A DNA stretch of 64,000 nt from Microbacterium sp. LWH13-1.2 (GCF_038397735.1 NZ_CP151635.1:1860001-1924000), one strand, 5' to 3'; shown: positions 28,787-37,186, counted from the first letter of the stretch. A program made the numbers and translations. Notes: generated from the sequence alone by a model not told the origin.

Positions 28787-30025
28787 ATGACCGTCATCGA
28801 CCTCAGCACCCGAGTCCCGCTTCGCGTGCCCACCGCCACCGCCACCTTCGCGATCGGCATCGCCGGCTACCTCGGCGTCAACCTGTCGCCCTACATGATC
28901 ACGGCCGCGCAGACCGGTCTCGGCATCGACGTGCTCGCCGCGAGCTGGCTCGTCACCGCGACTCTCCTGCTCACTGCGGTCACCGGCCTCGCCATCGCGC
29001 CGCTCTGCGCCGGCGCGCACCGACGCACCGTCGCGCGGGCGGGCCTCTCGATCGCGGCGGTCGGCTTCGCCGCGGCCGCCCTCGTCCCCCCGCTCATGCT
29101 TCCGGCGCTCCTCCTCGGTGGCGCGGGCGCCGGCGGTGCCGTCGCGGCATCCGGCGCTGCCCTCGCCGCCTTCCGCAACCCCGACCGCGTCGCGGGTTTC
29201 AACGGCCTCGCGAACCGCGGCGTGATCACGATCGTCCTCGCGGTCATCCCCCTCGTCGGCCTGGCCCCGATCGACGTCTTCGGTGCGCTGGCCCTGTTCA
29301 GCATCCTTGGTCTCGTCGTCTCGGCGTGGCTGCCGGCGGCACCAGTCGTGGATCCTCGGGCAGCGGCTGCGGTGGCCGAAGCGATGCCGATCGAGGTGCC
29401 GCCGACCGGCACGGTCCGACTCTCCCCCGCGCGCTCGCGCACGGTCACGATCGCCGGCTTCGGTCTGCTCGTCGTGTTCGCGCTGTGGGCGGCGAGTGAG
29501 GATTCGCTCTGGGCCATGGCCGGCGTCATGGGCGCAGAACAGACGGGGCTGACACCGGAAGGACTCGGCCTTGCGCTCAGCGGAGCGACGGCGGGCGGAC
29601 TCGTCGGGTCTGTGCTGCTGATGATCGTCGGATCCCGGCTGGGTCGAGCGGTGCCGCTCGCGGTGCTGTTGCTCGCCGGAGGTGTGCTCAAGATCGTCGA
29701 GGGATTCACAACCGACCCCACAGCGTTCATCGTCGTCTTCATCGCCTGGAACACCGTGTACGCGATCGCCTTCATGTACTTCGTGTCGACCTCGGCGGCA
29801 CTCGACGCCGACGGTCGCTGGTCGGGACCGCTCCTCGCCGTCTACCTGGTCGGATCGGCACTCACACCTGTGATCGGCGCCGCGCTCGTGAGCGTTCTCG
29901 GGTTCCAGGGATTCGCCGTCGTCCTCGGCATCGCGAGCTTCGTCCTCGCGGTGCCCGCGAGCGCGATCGCCCTCCTCTCCACACGCCTCGAGCGTGCCGC
30001 CACGACCGCTCGGGAGTCCCTCTGA
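28787..30025 (+). CDS. MFS transporter
   Basis: A 412-residue membrane protein with about twelve hydrophobic helices in two blocks of six, separated by a polar loop around residues 190-225. The first helix is ATATFAIGIAGYLGVNLSPY. It lacks a signal peptide. The substrate is unknown; the TetR gene and the amidohydrolase overlapping its stop by one base (TGATG) suggest import or export of the amidohydrolase substrate or product. ATG at 28787 follows GTGGGAG. Confidence 0.85.
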   Translation: MTVIDLSTRVPLRVPTATATFAIGIAGYLGVNLSPYMITAAQTGLGIDVLAASWLVTATLLLTAVTGLAIAPLCAGAHRRTVARAGLSIAAVGFAAAALVPPLMLPALLLGGAGAGGAVAASGAALAAFRNPDRVAGFNGLANRGVITIVLAVIPLVGLAPIDVFGALALFSILGLVVSAWLPAAPVVDPRAAAAVAEAMPIEVPPTGTVRLSPARSRTVTIAGFGLLVVFALWAASEDSLWAMAGVMGAEQTGLTPEGLGLALSGATAGGLVGSVLLMIVGSRLGRAVPLAVLLLAGGVLKIVEGFTTDPTAFIVVFIAWNTVYAIAFMYFVSTSAALDADGRWSGPLLAVYLVGSALTPVIGAALVSVLGFQGFAVVLGIASFVLAVPASAIALLSTRLERAATTARESL

Positions 30026-31614
30026 TGGCCCGCACCCTGTTCCACAACGCCCGCTTCTTCACCGCCGACGACGTCGCTTGGGCCGATGCCGTCGTCGTCG
30101 ACGGGGAGTCGTTCGCCTTCGTCGGCGCAGCAGCCGACGCGCCTCCTGTCGACGAGACCGTCGACCTCGGTGGCCGCACCGTGCTCCCCGGCTTCACCGA
30201 TGCGCATACTCACCTGCTGATGATGGGCGAGGCGCTCGGACAGGTGGGCCTCACCGACGCGGGCTCGCTCGCGGAGATCCAGAGCAGACTGAGCCGGGCG
30301 CGGCAGAGCGCCGACGGAGAACTGCGCGGACGTGGATGGCTCTTCGACGCGATACCCGGTGGCGTACCGACGGCCGCGATGATCGACGCCGTCGTCTCGG
30401 ACATCCCGGTCTACCTCGACGCGAACGACTATCACTCCTGCTGGGTGAACTCGGCAGCGCTGAGCGCCCTCGGTATCACCCGCGACACACCGGATCCGAT
30501 CGGCGGAAGGATCGAAAGGGATGCCGACGGCGAGGCGACCGGGATGCTCTACGAGACCGCGGCGCAGCAGCATGCCTGGGCCCACCGCGACGCGGTGACC
30601 ACGGACGCGCAGCGGGATGCCGCCGTCGCGCGGGTCGTCGACGCCTACCTCGCGTCGGGGGTGACGGGCGCCGTGGACATGGCGTTCGACCGTCTCGCCC
30701 TGGACGCGCTCGGACGAGCGGCGGAGCAGGGCGGGCAGCCGCTGCGGATCGCCGCGCACTGGTTCGTCGCGAATACCGGCGACGACGAGGCCAACGTGGC
30801 TCAGGTCGCTGAGGCGACGCGACTCGCCGACACTGACACGACCGGCGTCAGGGTGATCGGCATCAAACTCGTCCTCGACGGCACGATCGACGCGTGCACA
30901 GCCGCGATGCGGGCGCCCTACGCCGACGGCACGAACGCGGCTCCGATCTGGCCCTCCGAGCGCCTGCTGCCGGTGGTCGTAGCGGCGGATGCCGCCGGGT
31001 TGCAGGTGGCGATGCACGCGATCGGCGACGAGGCGAGCACCCTCGCGCTGGACGCCATCGAGCATGCGATCGCCGTCAACGGCGACCGCCCGCGCCGCCA
31101 CCGGATCGAGCACCTCGAGTACGCGGCGCCCGGGACGGCCGAGCGGATGGCCCGCCTCGGCGTGACGGCATCCATGCAGCCGGTGCATGCCGACCCGGCG
31201 ATCTTCGCGAACTGGGCCGCGCAGCTCGGCGACGACCGCGCCGATCGCGCGTTCGCATGGCCGGAGTACGAGGATGCCGGAGCGCTGCTCGCGTTCTCGA
31301 CCGATGCGCCGACGGCACCGCATGAGGCTCTCGCGAACATGTATGTCGCCGCGACGCGGGCGTCGGCCCTGGACCCGCACGTGTCGGCCGTGCATCCGCA
31401 GTTCGCGCTGCCGCTCGATCGCGCGATCGGTCACGCCACCCGCGATGCTGCGGCGTCGATCGGCGACGGCGCCTGGCGCGGTCGCATCGCGGTCGGTCAG
31501 GCAGCGGACTTCGCGGTGCTCGACACCGATCCGTTCACGGCAGGCAGCGGTTCCCTGCTCACGGCGCGGGTCGTGCGGACGGTGATCGCCGGACGCACGG
31601 CGTACGAGGCCTGA
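30025..31614 (+). CDS. Amidohydrolase family protein (YtcJ-like)
   Basis: A 529-residue metal-dependent hydrolase. Motifs: FTDAHTHL (metal-binding HxH) after LGGRTVLPG, VAMHAIGDEA, HRIEHLEY and FSTDAPTAPHEAL, with a C-terminal composite beta domain ending GQAADFAVLDTDPF. YtcJ-type enzymes cleave amide or related bonds in small molecules; the substrate is not predictable here. ATG overlaps the MFS stop. The end is convergent with the VOC gene, 32 bp away. Confidence 0.88.
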   Translation: MARTLFHNARFFTADDVAWADAVVVDGESFAFVGAAADAPPVDETVDLGGRTVLPGFTDAHTHLLMMGEALGQVGLTDAGSLAEIQSRLSRARQSADGELRGRGWLFDAIPGGVPTAAMIDAVVSDIPVYLDANDYHSCWVNSAALSALGITRDTPDPIGGRIERDADGEATGMLYETAAQQHAWAHRDAVTTDAQRDAAVARVVDAYLASGVTGAVDMAFDRLALDALGRAAEQGGQPLRIAAHWFVANTGDDEANVAQVAEATRLADTDTTGVRVIGIKLVLDGTIDACTAAMRAPYADGTNAAPIWPSERLLPVVVAADAAGLQVAMHAIGDEASTLALDAIEHAIAVNGDRPRRHRIEHLEYAAPGTAERMARLGVTASMQPVHADPAIFANWAAQLGDDRADRAFAWPEYEDAGALLAFSTDAPTAPHEALANMYVAATRASALDPHVSAVHPQFALPLDRAIGHATRDAAASIGDGAWRGRIAVGQAADFAVLDTDPFTAGSGSLLTARVVRTVIAGRTAYEA

Positions 31615-31646
31615 GACGGAGGTGGAGGAGCCCGCGATCAGCTCCG

Positions 31647-32453
31647 TCAGTTGTCCGGCGTGAGCGCCAGCCGGGTTCCCCATGGGTCGCTCAGCCGCAG
31701 CGTACGCCCGTCGTCCTCCGACGGGATGCTGTGGAACGAGAGGCGGTCGGCGAGTTCGTCGATGTCGGAGCGAGTAGGCACGCTCACGCGCACGTCGCCG
31801 AGTCCGAGGGAGGCCGCGCGTGGTCCTGCTCCGGCGCTCTGCCAGGTGTTCATGCCGATGTGGTGGTGATATCCGCCCGCGGACACGAACAGCGCCGAGT
31901 CGCCGAGGGCAGCGGTGACGTCGAATCCGAGGATGTCGGAGTAGAACCGGCGGGCCGTCGGGATGTCGCCGACCTGCAGGTGCACGTGGCCGATCGTGGC
32001 CGTCTGGCCGGCGTCCACGGCATCCGGCGCCAGCCACCGCCGGAGGAACTGATTCGGGTCGAGCGCGAGGGAGTCCATGTGCACCGACCCGTCTGGCGCG
32101 ACCTGCCACTGCTCCCGAGGACGGTCGTGATAAAGCTCCAGACCGTTGCCTTCGGGGTCGGTGAAGTAGAACGCCTCGCTGACGAGGTGGTCGGCCGACC
32201 CCGTGAACGTCTGCGGGGCGCGCTGCGCCACCGAGAGCAGGGCGGCTGCCAACCGTGACTCATCCTGGAACAGGATCGCCGTGTGGTAGAGCCCGGCGGC
32301 ACGGGGATCGGCCGTCGGAAGGTCCTTCTCCTGGCGCAGCCGCATGATCGGTTCGCCGGCACGACCGAGTGTCGCGGTCGCCCCGGATTGGTCGAGGATG
32401 TCGAGGGTCACGGCCTGCTGGTAGTAGCCCGTCATCGCGTCGAGGTCGCGCAC
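31647..32453 (-). CDS. VOC (glyoxalase/dioxygenase fold) protein, N-terminus cut by a frameshift
   Basis: A 268-codon open frame with two VOC modules. The first carries AGLYHTAILFQD and EAFYFTDPEGNGLELYHDR; the second carries ATIGHVHLQVGD, GGYHHHIGMNTW and LSDPWGTRLAL, with His/Glu metal ligands as in CatE-like enzymes. As it stands, translation could begin only at GTG 32453 (MRDLDAM), inside the first beta-strand. The missing start (MTSTIDAWRAPAV from ATG 32545, then HNAVELLV) is present but in two frames, separated by the GCGCGCGC run at 32474-32481. It is therefore either an inactivated gene or a sequencing error. It is divergent from a MarR regulator. Confidence 0.75.
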   Translation of the reverse strand: MRDLDAMTGYYQQAVTLDILDQSGATATLGRAGEPIMRLRQEKDLPTADPRAAGLYHTAILFQDESRLAAALLSVAQRAPQTFTGSADHLVSEAFYFTDPEGNGLELYHDRPREQWQVAPDGSVHMDSLALDPNQFLRRWLAPDAVDAGQTATIGHVHLQVGDIPTARRFYSDILGFDVTAALGDSALFVSAGGYHHHIGMNTWQSAGAGPRAASLGLGDVRVSVPTRSDIDELADRLSFHSIPSEDDGRTLRLSDPWGTRLALTPDN

Positions 32454-32545
32454 CAGCAGCTCGACCGCGTTATGCGCGCGCCATCGGGTGCGGACCCTGC
32501 CGTGGCGACGGCCGGGGCGCGCCAGGCGTCGATCGTGCTTGTCAT
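32454..32545 (-). pseudogene. Detached N-terminal coding segment of the VOC gene
   Basis: ATG at 32545 begins a frame reading MTSTIDAWRAPAVATAGSAP, which continues to the GC-dinucleotide run at 32474-32481. Downstream, the frame that gives HNAVELLV and joins the VOC body is offset. A change of one CG pair in the run (or one lost base) would restore a single gene of about 299 codons. Confidence 0.6.
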
Positions 32546-32589
32546 GATCGGCTCCGTTCGGCCCGAGATCGGGCCGTCGTCGAAATTAA

Positions 32590-32601
32590 TTGTCGCTACA
32601 A
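32590..32601. promoter_or_regulatory. Candidate MarR operator
   Basis: TTGT-CGCT-ACAA inverted repeat, midway between the divergent VOC gene start (32545) and the MarR start (32620), in an otherwise AT-rich patch (AAATTAATTG). Confidence 0.4.
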
Positions 32602-32619
32602 GTAACGTACGATGAGCCC

Positions 32620-33105
32620 ATGGTATTCCGGGTTCCTCGAATGGACGAGCGCGAGTCCGAGGCTTGGCTCGGACTCATCGCCGTGTCTCAGCTGCTTCCC
32701 GTCGCGTTGGATTCGCAGCTGCAGAGGGATGCGCACCTGACGCATTTCGAGTTCATGGTGCTGACCTCCCTGCGCTTCGCGCCCGAGAACACTCTGCAGA
32801 TGAGCGAGCTCGCCGCATCGACGAACGCCACGCTCCCCCGGCTCTCGCACGTGTGCACCCGGCTCGCGACCCGCGGCATCATCGACCGCTTCCCCAGCCC
32901 CGAAGACAAGCGCGCGACGAACGTCCGCCTCACCGCCGAGGGGCGACGACAGCTGATCCATGCGATGCCCGGTCACGTAGACACGGCCCGACGGCTCGTG
33001 ATCGATGCGCTGACGCCCGCACAGCTCGAGTCGCTCGCCGAGATCACGGACGCGATCACCGCGCGCCTCACGGATGGAGAGCATCGCTCCCCTGTACCTC
33101 GTTGA
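32620..33105 (+). CDS. MarR-family transcriptional regulator
   Basis: A 161-residue winged-helix regulator: FEFMVLTSLRFAPENTLQMS, LAASTNATLPRLSHVCTRL (recognition helix) and DRFPSPEDKRATNVRLTAEG (wing, with the conserved DKR). Divergent from the VOC gene, its likely target. ATG at 32620 is chosen because it follows the AT-rich operator-like region; there is no strong ribosome binding site. Confidence 0.9.
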   Translation: MVFRVPRMDERESEAWLGLIAVSQLLPVALDSQLQRDAHLTHFEFMVLTSLRFAPENTLQMSELAASTNATLPRLSHVCTRLATRGIIDRFPSPEDKRATNVRLTAEGRRQLIHAMPGHVDTARRLVIDALTPAQLESLAEITDAITARLTDGEHRSPVPR

Positions 33106-33170
33106 ATGCTCGGCCGCAGAGCGTCGGTGCGGCACCCGGATGCCGTGAGATCGCGCCATAGGCTGGGACG

Positions 33171-33446
33171 ATGCTCATCGCTCTGATCCGCCCCGTCGAG
33201 TCCAGCACCGTCGATGTGATCGGGACAACTCTTGCAGAGGTGCTGGTGGAACTCGAAAAGCACCGCAAGCCCGGGTTTGACCTGACGTCGGCCCCCGTAC
33301 GGATGCTCAAGGGTGAGGCGAAGATGGAGGCCATGGGCACGTTCAAGCGGGTCGACGGCATCGAGCAGATCGAGGCCGACGACATGGCATCACTCCGGGC
33401 GAAGGTGCCCGAGGGCTGGCGGATGCTGACGGTGCGGTCGGCGTAA
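33171..33446 (+). CDS. Small hypothetical protein
   Basis: A 91-residue protein starting MLIALIRPVESSTVDVIG and containing EVLVELEKHRKPGFDLTSAP and VPEGWRMLTVRSA. No family recognised; the pattern suggests a small alpha/beta cytosolic protein. A strong hairpin follows its stop. Coding is supported by codon bias. Confidence 0.7.
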   Translation: MLIALIRPVESSTVDVIGTTLAEVLVELEKHRKPGFDLTSAPVRMLKGEAKMEAMGTFKRVDGIEQIEADDMASLRAKVPEGWRMLTVRSA

Positions 33447-33460
33447 CCGCCGCCGCATCA

Positions 33461-33500
33461 GAAGACCCCCACCTGACCCGGAGGCCCGATGGGGGTCTTC
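33461..33500. terminator. Bidirectional hairpin
   Basis: 11-bp stem GAAGACCCCCA (33461-33471) pairing with 33490-33500, 18-nt loop. It lies between the convergent 91-aa gene and the 55-aa acidic gene. Confidence 0.88.
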
Positions 33501-33513
33501 ATCTGAGTTCCAG

Positions 33514-33681
33514 TCAGCCGCCGGACGGGTTCTCGAGCGGCTTGCCGTCGTCGTCGGTGGTCTCGTCCTCGAGGATCTCCTCGGTGCTCTTCGACGTCGA
33601 CTCCTCGGGGGCGCCGCCGGAGGCGGTGTCCGCCTCGTCGTCGCCGCCGGATGTTCCGTGCGTGTTCTGCAGATCACTCAT
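33514..33681 (-). CDS. Small acidic hypothetical protein (55 aa)
   Basis: ATG at 33681 is preceded by an excellent ribosome binding site (AGAGGAG, six bases upstream). The protein begins MSDLQNTHGTSGGDDEAD and is very rich in Asp, Glu, Ser, Thr and Gly, ending DDDGKPLENPSGG, so it is probably disordered. Function unknown. It lies between two terminators, so it is a single-gene unit. Confidence 0.75.
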   Translation of the reverse strand: MSDLQNTHGTSGGDDEADTASGGAPEESTSKSTEEILEDETTDDDGKPLENPSGG

Positions 33682-33796
33682 TGCATCTCCTCTGTCGGAG
33701 AGGCCGACGCTACGCGCGGGTGCCCGATCGGCGGAGGGGGTTGACGGGCGGCGGAATCGGGATGCTGTGGAGATCGAAGCATCTCGGGTATGGAAA

Positions 33797-33839
33797 AAGC
33801 CCCGGAGATCCGCGTGATTCTTGCGATTCTCCGGGGCTT
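33797..33839 (-). terminator. Hairpin left of attL (ancestral tRNA-Pro terminator)
   Basis: 12-bp stem AAGCCCCGGAGA (33797-33808) with 33828-33839, directly beyond the truncated tRNA copy. It was probably the terminator of tRNA-Pro before the element inserted. A similar hairpin at 37227-37260 now serves the intact tRNA. Confidence 0.75.
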
Positions 33840-33842
33840 ACT

Positions 33843-33886
33843 GGTCGGGCTGACAGGATTTGAACCTGCGACCCCTTGACCCCCAG
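33843..33886 (-). repeat. attL: 44-bp copy of the tRNA-Pro 3' part
   Basis: Identical over 44 bp to 37265-37308, covering the tRNA-Pro 3' half from the anticodon loop to the discriminator base plus two flanking bases. The copy stops exactly where the sequence diverges after CCCCCAG. Confidence 0.93.
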
Positions 33887-34017
33887 GCAGCCCCGACCCG
33901 GTTTCCGGGGTAGACGACAGCTCTCGCCTCTTCCCGCCTCTCCCCGTGTTTCCGGGCTTTTTGGCAGGCTCCGGGAGAGGCGACGTGAGCACTCGGGAAG
34001 CTACGTCAGGCGTCGTT

Positions 34018-34040
34018 GGAGCCCTTTCGGAGCCCTTCGC
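34018..34040 (+). repeat. Left candidate integrase arm-type site
   Basis: Two tandem GGAGCCCTT-like units in 23 bp, matching 37187-37209 at 20 of 23 positions in the same orientation, 132 bp inside attL. Confidence 0.6.
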
Positions 34041-34109
34041 AGCCCTATTGCGCGTTGTTCTGGTCGGCGTCCCACTCTGAAGGCACCCTCGCTGCGAGCC
34101 AGGATGTGA

Positions 34110-34430
34110 CGCCCAGCGGTCCCCAGCCAATGGCTTCGAGCCTGGGAAGAGCGCACCACGGCAGAGATGCGCAAGGCGAAGCGTGGCGGAGAGAAGCTGC
34201 TCCCGCCCAGCACGGATGGCCTTCTTCTGCGCGAGAACCAGCCCGCGAGGGCGATTGTTCGATTCGCCGCCGACATCAGGTCCCATCGTCAGAAGTTCCT
34301 CTGGCAGGACCGCATCCCACTGGGGACCGTCGGTCTGCTCGAGGCCTGGACCGTCAACACAGTCGCAAAGGTGCACAAGCGCCTCGTCACCAACCTCACC
34401 AAGGACACCACAGCGGCACCCGCCGCCTGA
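34110..34430 (+). pseudogene. Probable remnant of a mobile-element AAA ATPase/replication gene
   Basis: Open frame after an in-frame TGA (34107-34109); the first ATG is at 34167 (87 codons). It contains SHRQKFLWQDRIPLGTVGLL, which resembles the strand just before the Walker A loop in DnaB- or primase-linked ATPases of actinobacterial elements (recalled). The expected GxxGxGKS does not follow; the text jumps to EAWTVNTVAKVHKRL. This suggests an internal deletion that fused two gene ends. The remaining peptide may still be translated. Region 33887-34109 has no other gene that I can support. Confidence 0.45.
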
Positions 34431-34444
34431 ACTAGGAGCACCAC

Positions 34445-34648
34445 ATGTCCATGACCGATCACGAAGCGCACTCGATGCGCGTCGTCGAAGCCCTCCGAGC
34501 GGAAGTCGTTGATGCCGCTGCACTGGCGACCGTCTACATGGGGCCAGAGCGCACCCTCACCGACACCGAGCGTGAGGAAGCCCCGGCGAAGCTGCGCCGC
34601 GCGGCCGAGACCTTCGCCAACCTTGCCAACCTCATCGAGAAGGACTGA
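34445..34648 (+). CDS. Small hypothetical protein of the element (67 aa)
   Basis: Helical, acidic protein starting MSMTDHEAHSMRVVEALRAE and ending TFANLANLIEKD. AGGAG (34434-34438) lies six bases before the ATG, and the next gene starts four bases after its stop, so it belongs to the element operon. Family not recognised. Confidence 0.7.
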   Translation: MSMTDHEAHSMRVVEALRAEVVDAAALATVYMGPERTLTDTEREEAPAKLRRAAETFANLANLIEKD

Positions 34649-34651
34649 ATC

Positions 34652-34936
34652 ATGCCCCAGCAGACCTACGCGCCTGGCGGAACGGTCGCCGTCGCTGACC
34701 TCGAAGTCGGCGACCTGATCTTCGCCCGACACAACCTCCAGACCAAGGAGCCGAGCCACCCGGTCGAGGTCGTCCGACTGCAACCATCTGCCGCCACGTT
34801 CTCGCCCCCGATGGTCCGCGTCGTCGTCCGCAACCTGCTCGGCGTGACCCTGCCCGCTTGGGCCATCGGGCGCTCGGGCTACCTGGCCCTGGACAAGACC
34901 TTCTTCCGCGCCGTGCCCGAGGCTCCAGAGGAGTGA
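34652..34936 (+). CDS. Small beta-rich hypothetical protein of the element (94 aa)
   Basis: Contains VAVADLEVGDLIFARHNLQ and HPVEVVRLQPSA, then FFRAVPEAPEE at the end. The LxxGDxI...V pattern is that of a short beta-barrel and recurs in the next ORF, so the two may be distant paralogs. Preceded by GAAGGA. Its TGA overlaps the GTG of the next gene. Confidence 0.7.
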   Translation: MPQQTYAPGGTVAVADLEVGDLIFARHNLQTKEPSHPVEVVRLQPSAATFSPPMVRVVVRNLLGVTLPAWAIGRSGYLALDKTFFRAVPEAPEE

Positions 34937-35238
34937 TCCCCGTGCACCGCCCGTTCCCTCCGCGGAAGACGCTCGGCACGCAATACAACCTGCGCCCCGC
35001 AACGGGTCCCGTCGAGGCTCAGCGCCTCCAACCCGGCGACGTGATCGTGATCGATGACGAGTGCCCCGTCTTCATCGTCTCGATCAACCGCAAGCACGGC
35101 CGCATCCGCGTCTGGGGGAAGTTCATCTGGCAGACCCAGCGCGAGCTGCATTGGAAGGCCGGCACCTTCGACTACACACAGCGACTCGCCCGCGCCCTCC
35201 CCGGCGAGTATCCCGACTCGCGCCGTCACACCCGCTGA
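34933..35238 (+). CDS. Small beta-rich hypothetical protein of the element (101 aa)
   Basis: GTG at 34933 overlaps the previous stop (GTGA), with AGAGGAG upstream; GTG at 34942 is an alternative. The protein has RLQPGDVIVIDDECPVFIVS followed by RKHGRIRVWGKFIWQTQRE, an SH3-like or KOW-like beta pattern with basic and aromatic residues that could bind nucleic acid (inference). It lies 25 bp before the integrase. Confidence 0.7.
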   Translation: MIPVHRPFPPRKTLGTQYNLRPATGPVEAQRLQPGDVIVIDDECPVFIVSINRKHGRIRVWGKFIWQTQRELHWKAGTFDYTQRLARALPGEYPDSRRHTR

Positions 35239-35263
35239 TTCCGCCCCCACCAAGGAGCACGAC

Positions 35264-36442
35264 ATGGCACACATCACCACCAAGGAGACGTCGAAGGGCA
35301 CCGCCTACACGGTGCACTGGCGCCCACAATCGGGCACTTTCCGGAAGAAGGTCTTCTACGTGAAGCGCGAGGCCGAACGTCATCGCGACAAGATCGAGCA
35401 CGAGCTTGCAGACGGCAACTCGACCGAGCACCTTTCCGGCCGGTCGAAGACCTTCCGGCAGGCTGCGGAAGCGATGATCGCTGCGAGCGCTCACCTCAAG
35501 CAGAAGACTCTCGACGGGTACGAGATCGCACTGCGCGTGCACGCATATCCCGCGTTCGAAAACCGGCGCATCTCGACCTTGAAGGCCGCGGACATCGACG
35601 GCTGGCTCGCGGACGTCCGAACTAAGCCGAAGGCGGACGGTGAGCAGCGCACGGAGACGAGCGTCCTCGGGACGTACAAGGTGGTGCGCAAGGTGTTCTC
35701 CTACGCCTACGCCCACCGGCTGATCCCGTTCAACCCCTGTATCGCCGTCACGAAGCCGAAGGCCGACACCGCTGAGGCGCGCTTCCTCTCGGTGGAAGAG
35801 GTAAACCGTCTCGCCGCCGAACTAACGGCCCAGCCGCCGTACGACCTGCTGGTGCGGTTCGGCGCTCTGACCGGGCTGCGCATTGGCGAGGTAGCAGCAC
35901 TACGCATCCGGGACATCGACCTGCGTCGGGGTGAGGTGCAGGTGCGCCGGAACATGACGCATACCAGCAAGGGCTACGTCCTCGGCACCCCGAAGACCGC
36001 GCGGGCCGTGCGAGACGTGCCGATCCTGGACGAGACACTGTTCCACGACCTGGGCGTGTACCTGCGCCAGCACCCGCACCGCGACGACCTGGAGGCGGGA
36101 TTGTGGCCGGGGAAGGTACCAGGACACAACAAGCTCAGCTATGAGCACACCTTCGACCCCAAGGGCTTCTATCGCTACACGTTCAAGCCTGCCGCTACCC
36201 GCGCTGGACTCGACGGCCTGCACTTCCACGAGCTTCGCCACACCTTCGCCACGCTGGCGCTAGAGTCCCGCGCGCTTGACATGCACGAGCTATCCCGGGC
36301 GATGGGCCATGCCAGCTACGCCATCACCGACGGGGTCTACGCCCACGTCCGCCCTCGCGACTTCAGCGCACACCGAGCTGCATTCTCGGCACACATCTCG
36401 GCTGGGACTTCGCCTGCGCCAGTGCGCCAGATCGGAGGCTAG
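35264..36442 (+). CDS. Tyrosine site-specific integrase
   Basis: A 392-residue recombinase. N-terminal AP2-like arm-binding part (residues 1-55, TAYTVHWRPQSGTFRKK), core-binding SAM-like domain (about 60-160), and catalytic domain with R206 (TGLRIGE), K244, H322-x-x-R325 (HELRHTF), H349 (GHAS) and nucleophile Y359. All catalytic residues are present, so it may be active. AAGGAG lies six bases before ATG 35264. It points at attR and would recombine the tRNA-Pro 3' end. Its stop overlaps that of the opposite-strand membrane gene by four bases. Confidence 0.95.
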   Translation: MAHITTKETSKGTAYTVHWRPQSGTFRKKVFYVKREAERHRDKIEHELADGNSTEHLSGRSKTFRQAAEAMIAASAHLKQKTLDGYEIALRVHAYPAFENRRISTLKAADIDGWLADVRTKPKADGEQRTETSVLGTYKVVRKVFSYAYAHRLIPFNPCIAVTKPKADTAEARFLSVEEVNRLAAELTAQPPYDLLVRFGALTGLRIGEVAALRIRDIDLRRGEVQVRRNMTHTSKGYVLGTPKTARAVRDVPILDETLFHDLGVYLRQHPHRDDLEAGLWPGKVPGHNKLSYEHTFDPKGFYRYTFKPAATRAGLDGLHFHELRHTFATLALESRALDMHELSRAMGHASYAITDGVYAHVRPRDFSAHRAAFSAHISAGTSPAPVRQIGG

Positions 36443-37155
36443 AGCGTCGGGTCAGCAGTCGACCACGGCCCATAAATCGTCTTCCTGGACCGGATGTAGC
36501 GGTGGGTCATGTCCCACCAGCCAACGAAGACGACGATCGCGACCAAGATCATGACTAGTCCAGCGAGAACGAGCTCCTTGCTCCAAACGACGACTCCGGC
36601 CGAGGCGAGATTGACACAACCAGCCGCGATGAGCGCCAGCCAGAACTCACGTCGTGTTCCGCCTTCGGCCTGGCTCAGCGAGCCAAGTCGCGGCCTCTGG
36701 ATGTTTCTCGGATCTGCTCGGTACTCGTATGCAATCCGCGCTCGCTCACACAACAGGCGGATCGCGCGCCGAATAGGGATCGCGACGACCACGAGCGAAG
36801 CGAGGAAAGCCAGCACGACCGACCACCACTCAGGCGAGTTCCGCGTCCAGAGGAAGAACTGCGCGACGCCGACAAACAGAAGCCACACAGGCATGAGGAA
36901 TCGCCAGCCCGGCACGAGCATCCCCGCAACGATGCTGGCTGACACCTCTACGTGCAGCTCTCGCAAAAATGCCGCCCGCGATTCATCAGGCTCATCGTTC
37001 AGCGCCTCGCGGATCCACTTCTCCCGACGCCGGAGCAGAGATGGTAGCGCGGCTTGTGTCAGAGCGGTGACCACGGCGACTGTCGCAGTGAGAACGCCCA
37101 GCACCTTGGCAACGGAGTCCAGCGCTTCGGCGATGTCGAGAGGCGGCGTGGTCAC
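36439..37155 (-). CDS. Five-helix membrane protein, element cargo
   Basis: A 238-residue protein with predicted helices near residues 14-36, 78-101, 108-127, 171-190 and 196-215, a basic amphipathic stretch (LLRRREKWIREALND) after helix 1, and a polar loop of about 40 residues between helices 3 and 4. No family recognised. It is the only gene oriented against the integrase and the only sizeable non-mobility gene in the element, adjacent to attR, a place where accessory or defence genes often sit. Start GTG at 37155 with AGGA upstream. Superinfection exclusion or abortive infection is one possibility; this is speculation from location. Confidence 0.75.
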   Translation of the reverse strand: MTTPPLDIAEALDSVAKVLGVLTATVAVVTALTQAALPSLLRRREKWIREALNDEPDESRAAFLRELHVEVSASIVAGMLVPGWRFLMPVWLLFVGVAQFFLWTRNSPEWWSVVLAFLASLVVVAIPIRRAIRLLCERARIAYEYRADPRNIQRPRLGSLSQAEGGTRREFWLALIAAGCVNLASAGVVVWSKELVLAGLVMILVAIVVFVGWWDMTHRYIRSRKTIYGPWSTADPTL

Positions 37156-37186
37156 GCCATCATCCTGGCAGAGGCTGTGGACAACT

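Noticed and set aside
29842..32109. A 755-codon open frame on the minus strand
   Set aside because: Antisense to the amidohydrolase and to the end of the MFS gene; no family features.
33843..33886. A second tRNA-Pro gene
   Set aside because: Only the 3' half is present; the anticodon 5' side, D-arm and 5' acceptor strand are missing, so it is an att copy.
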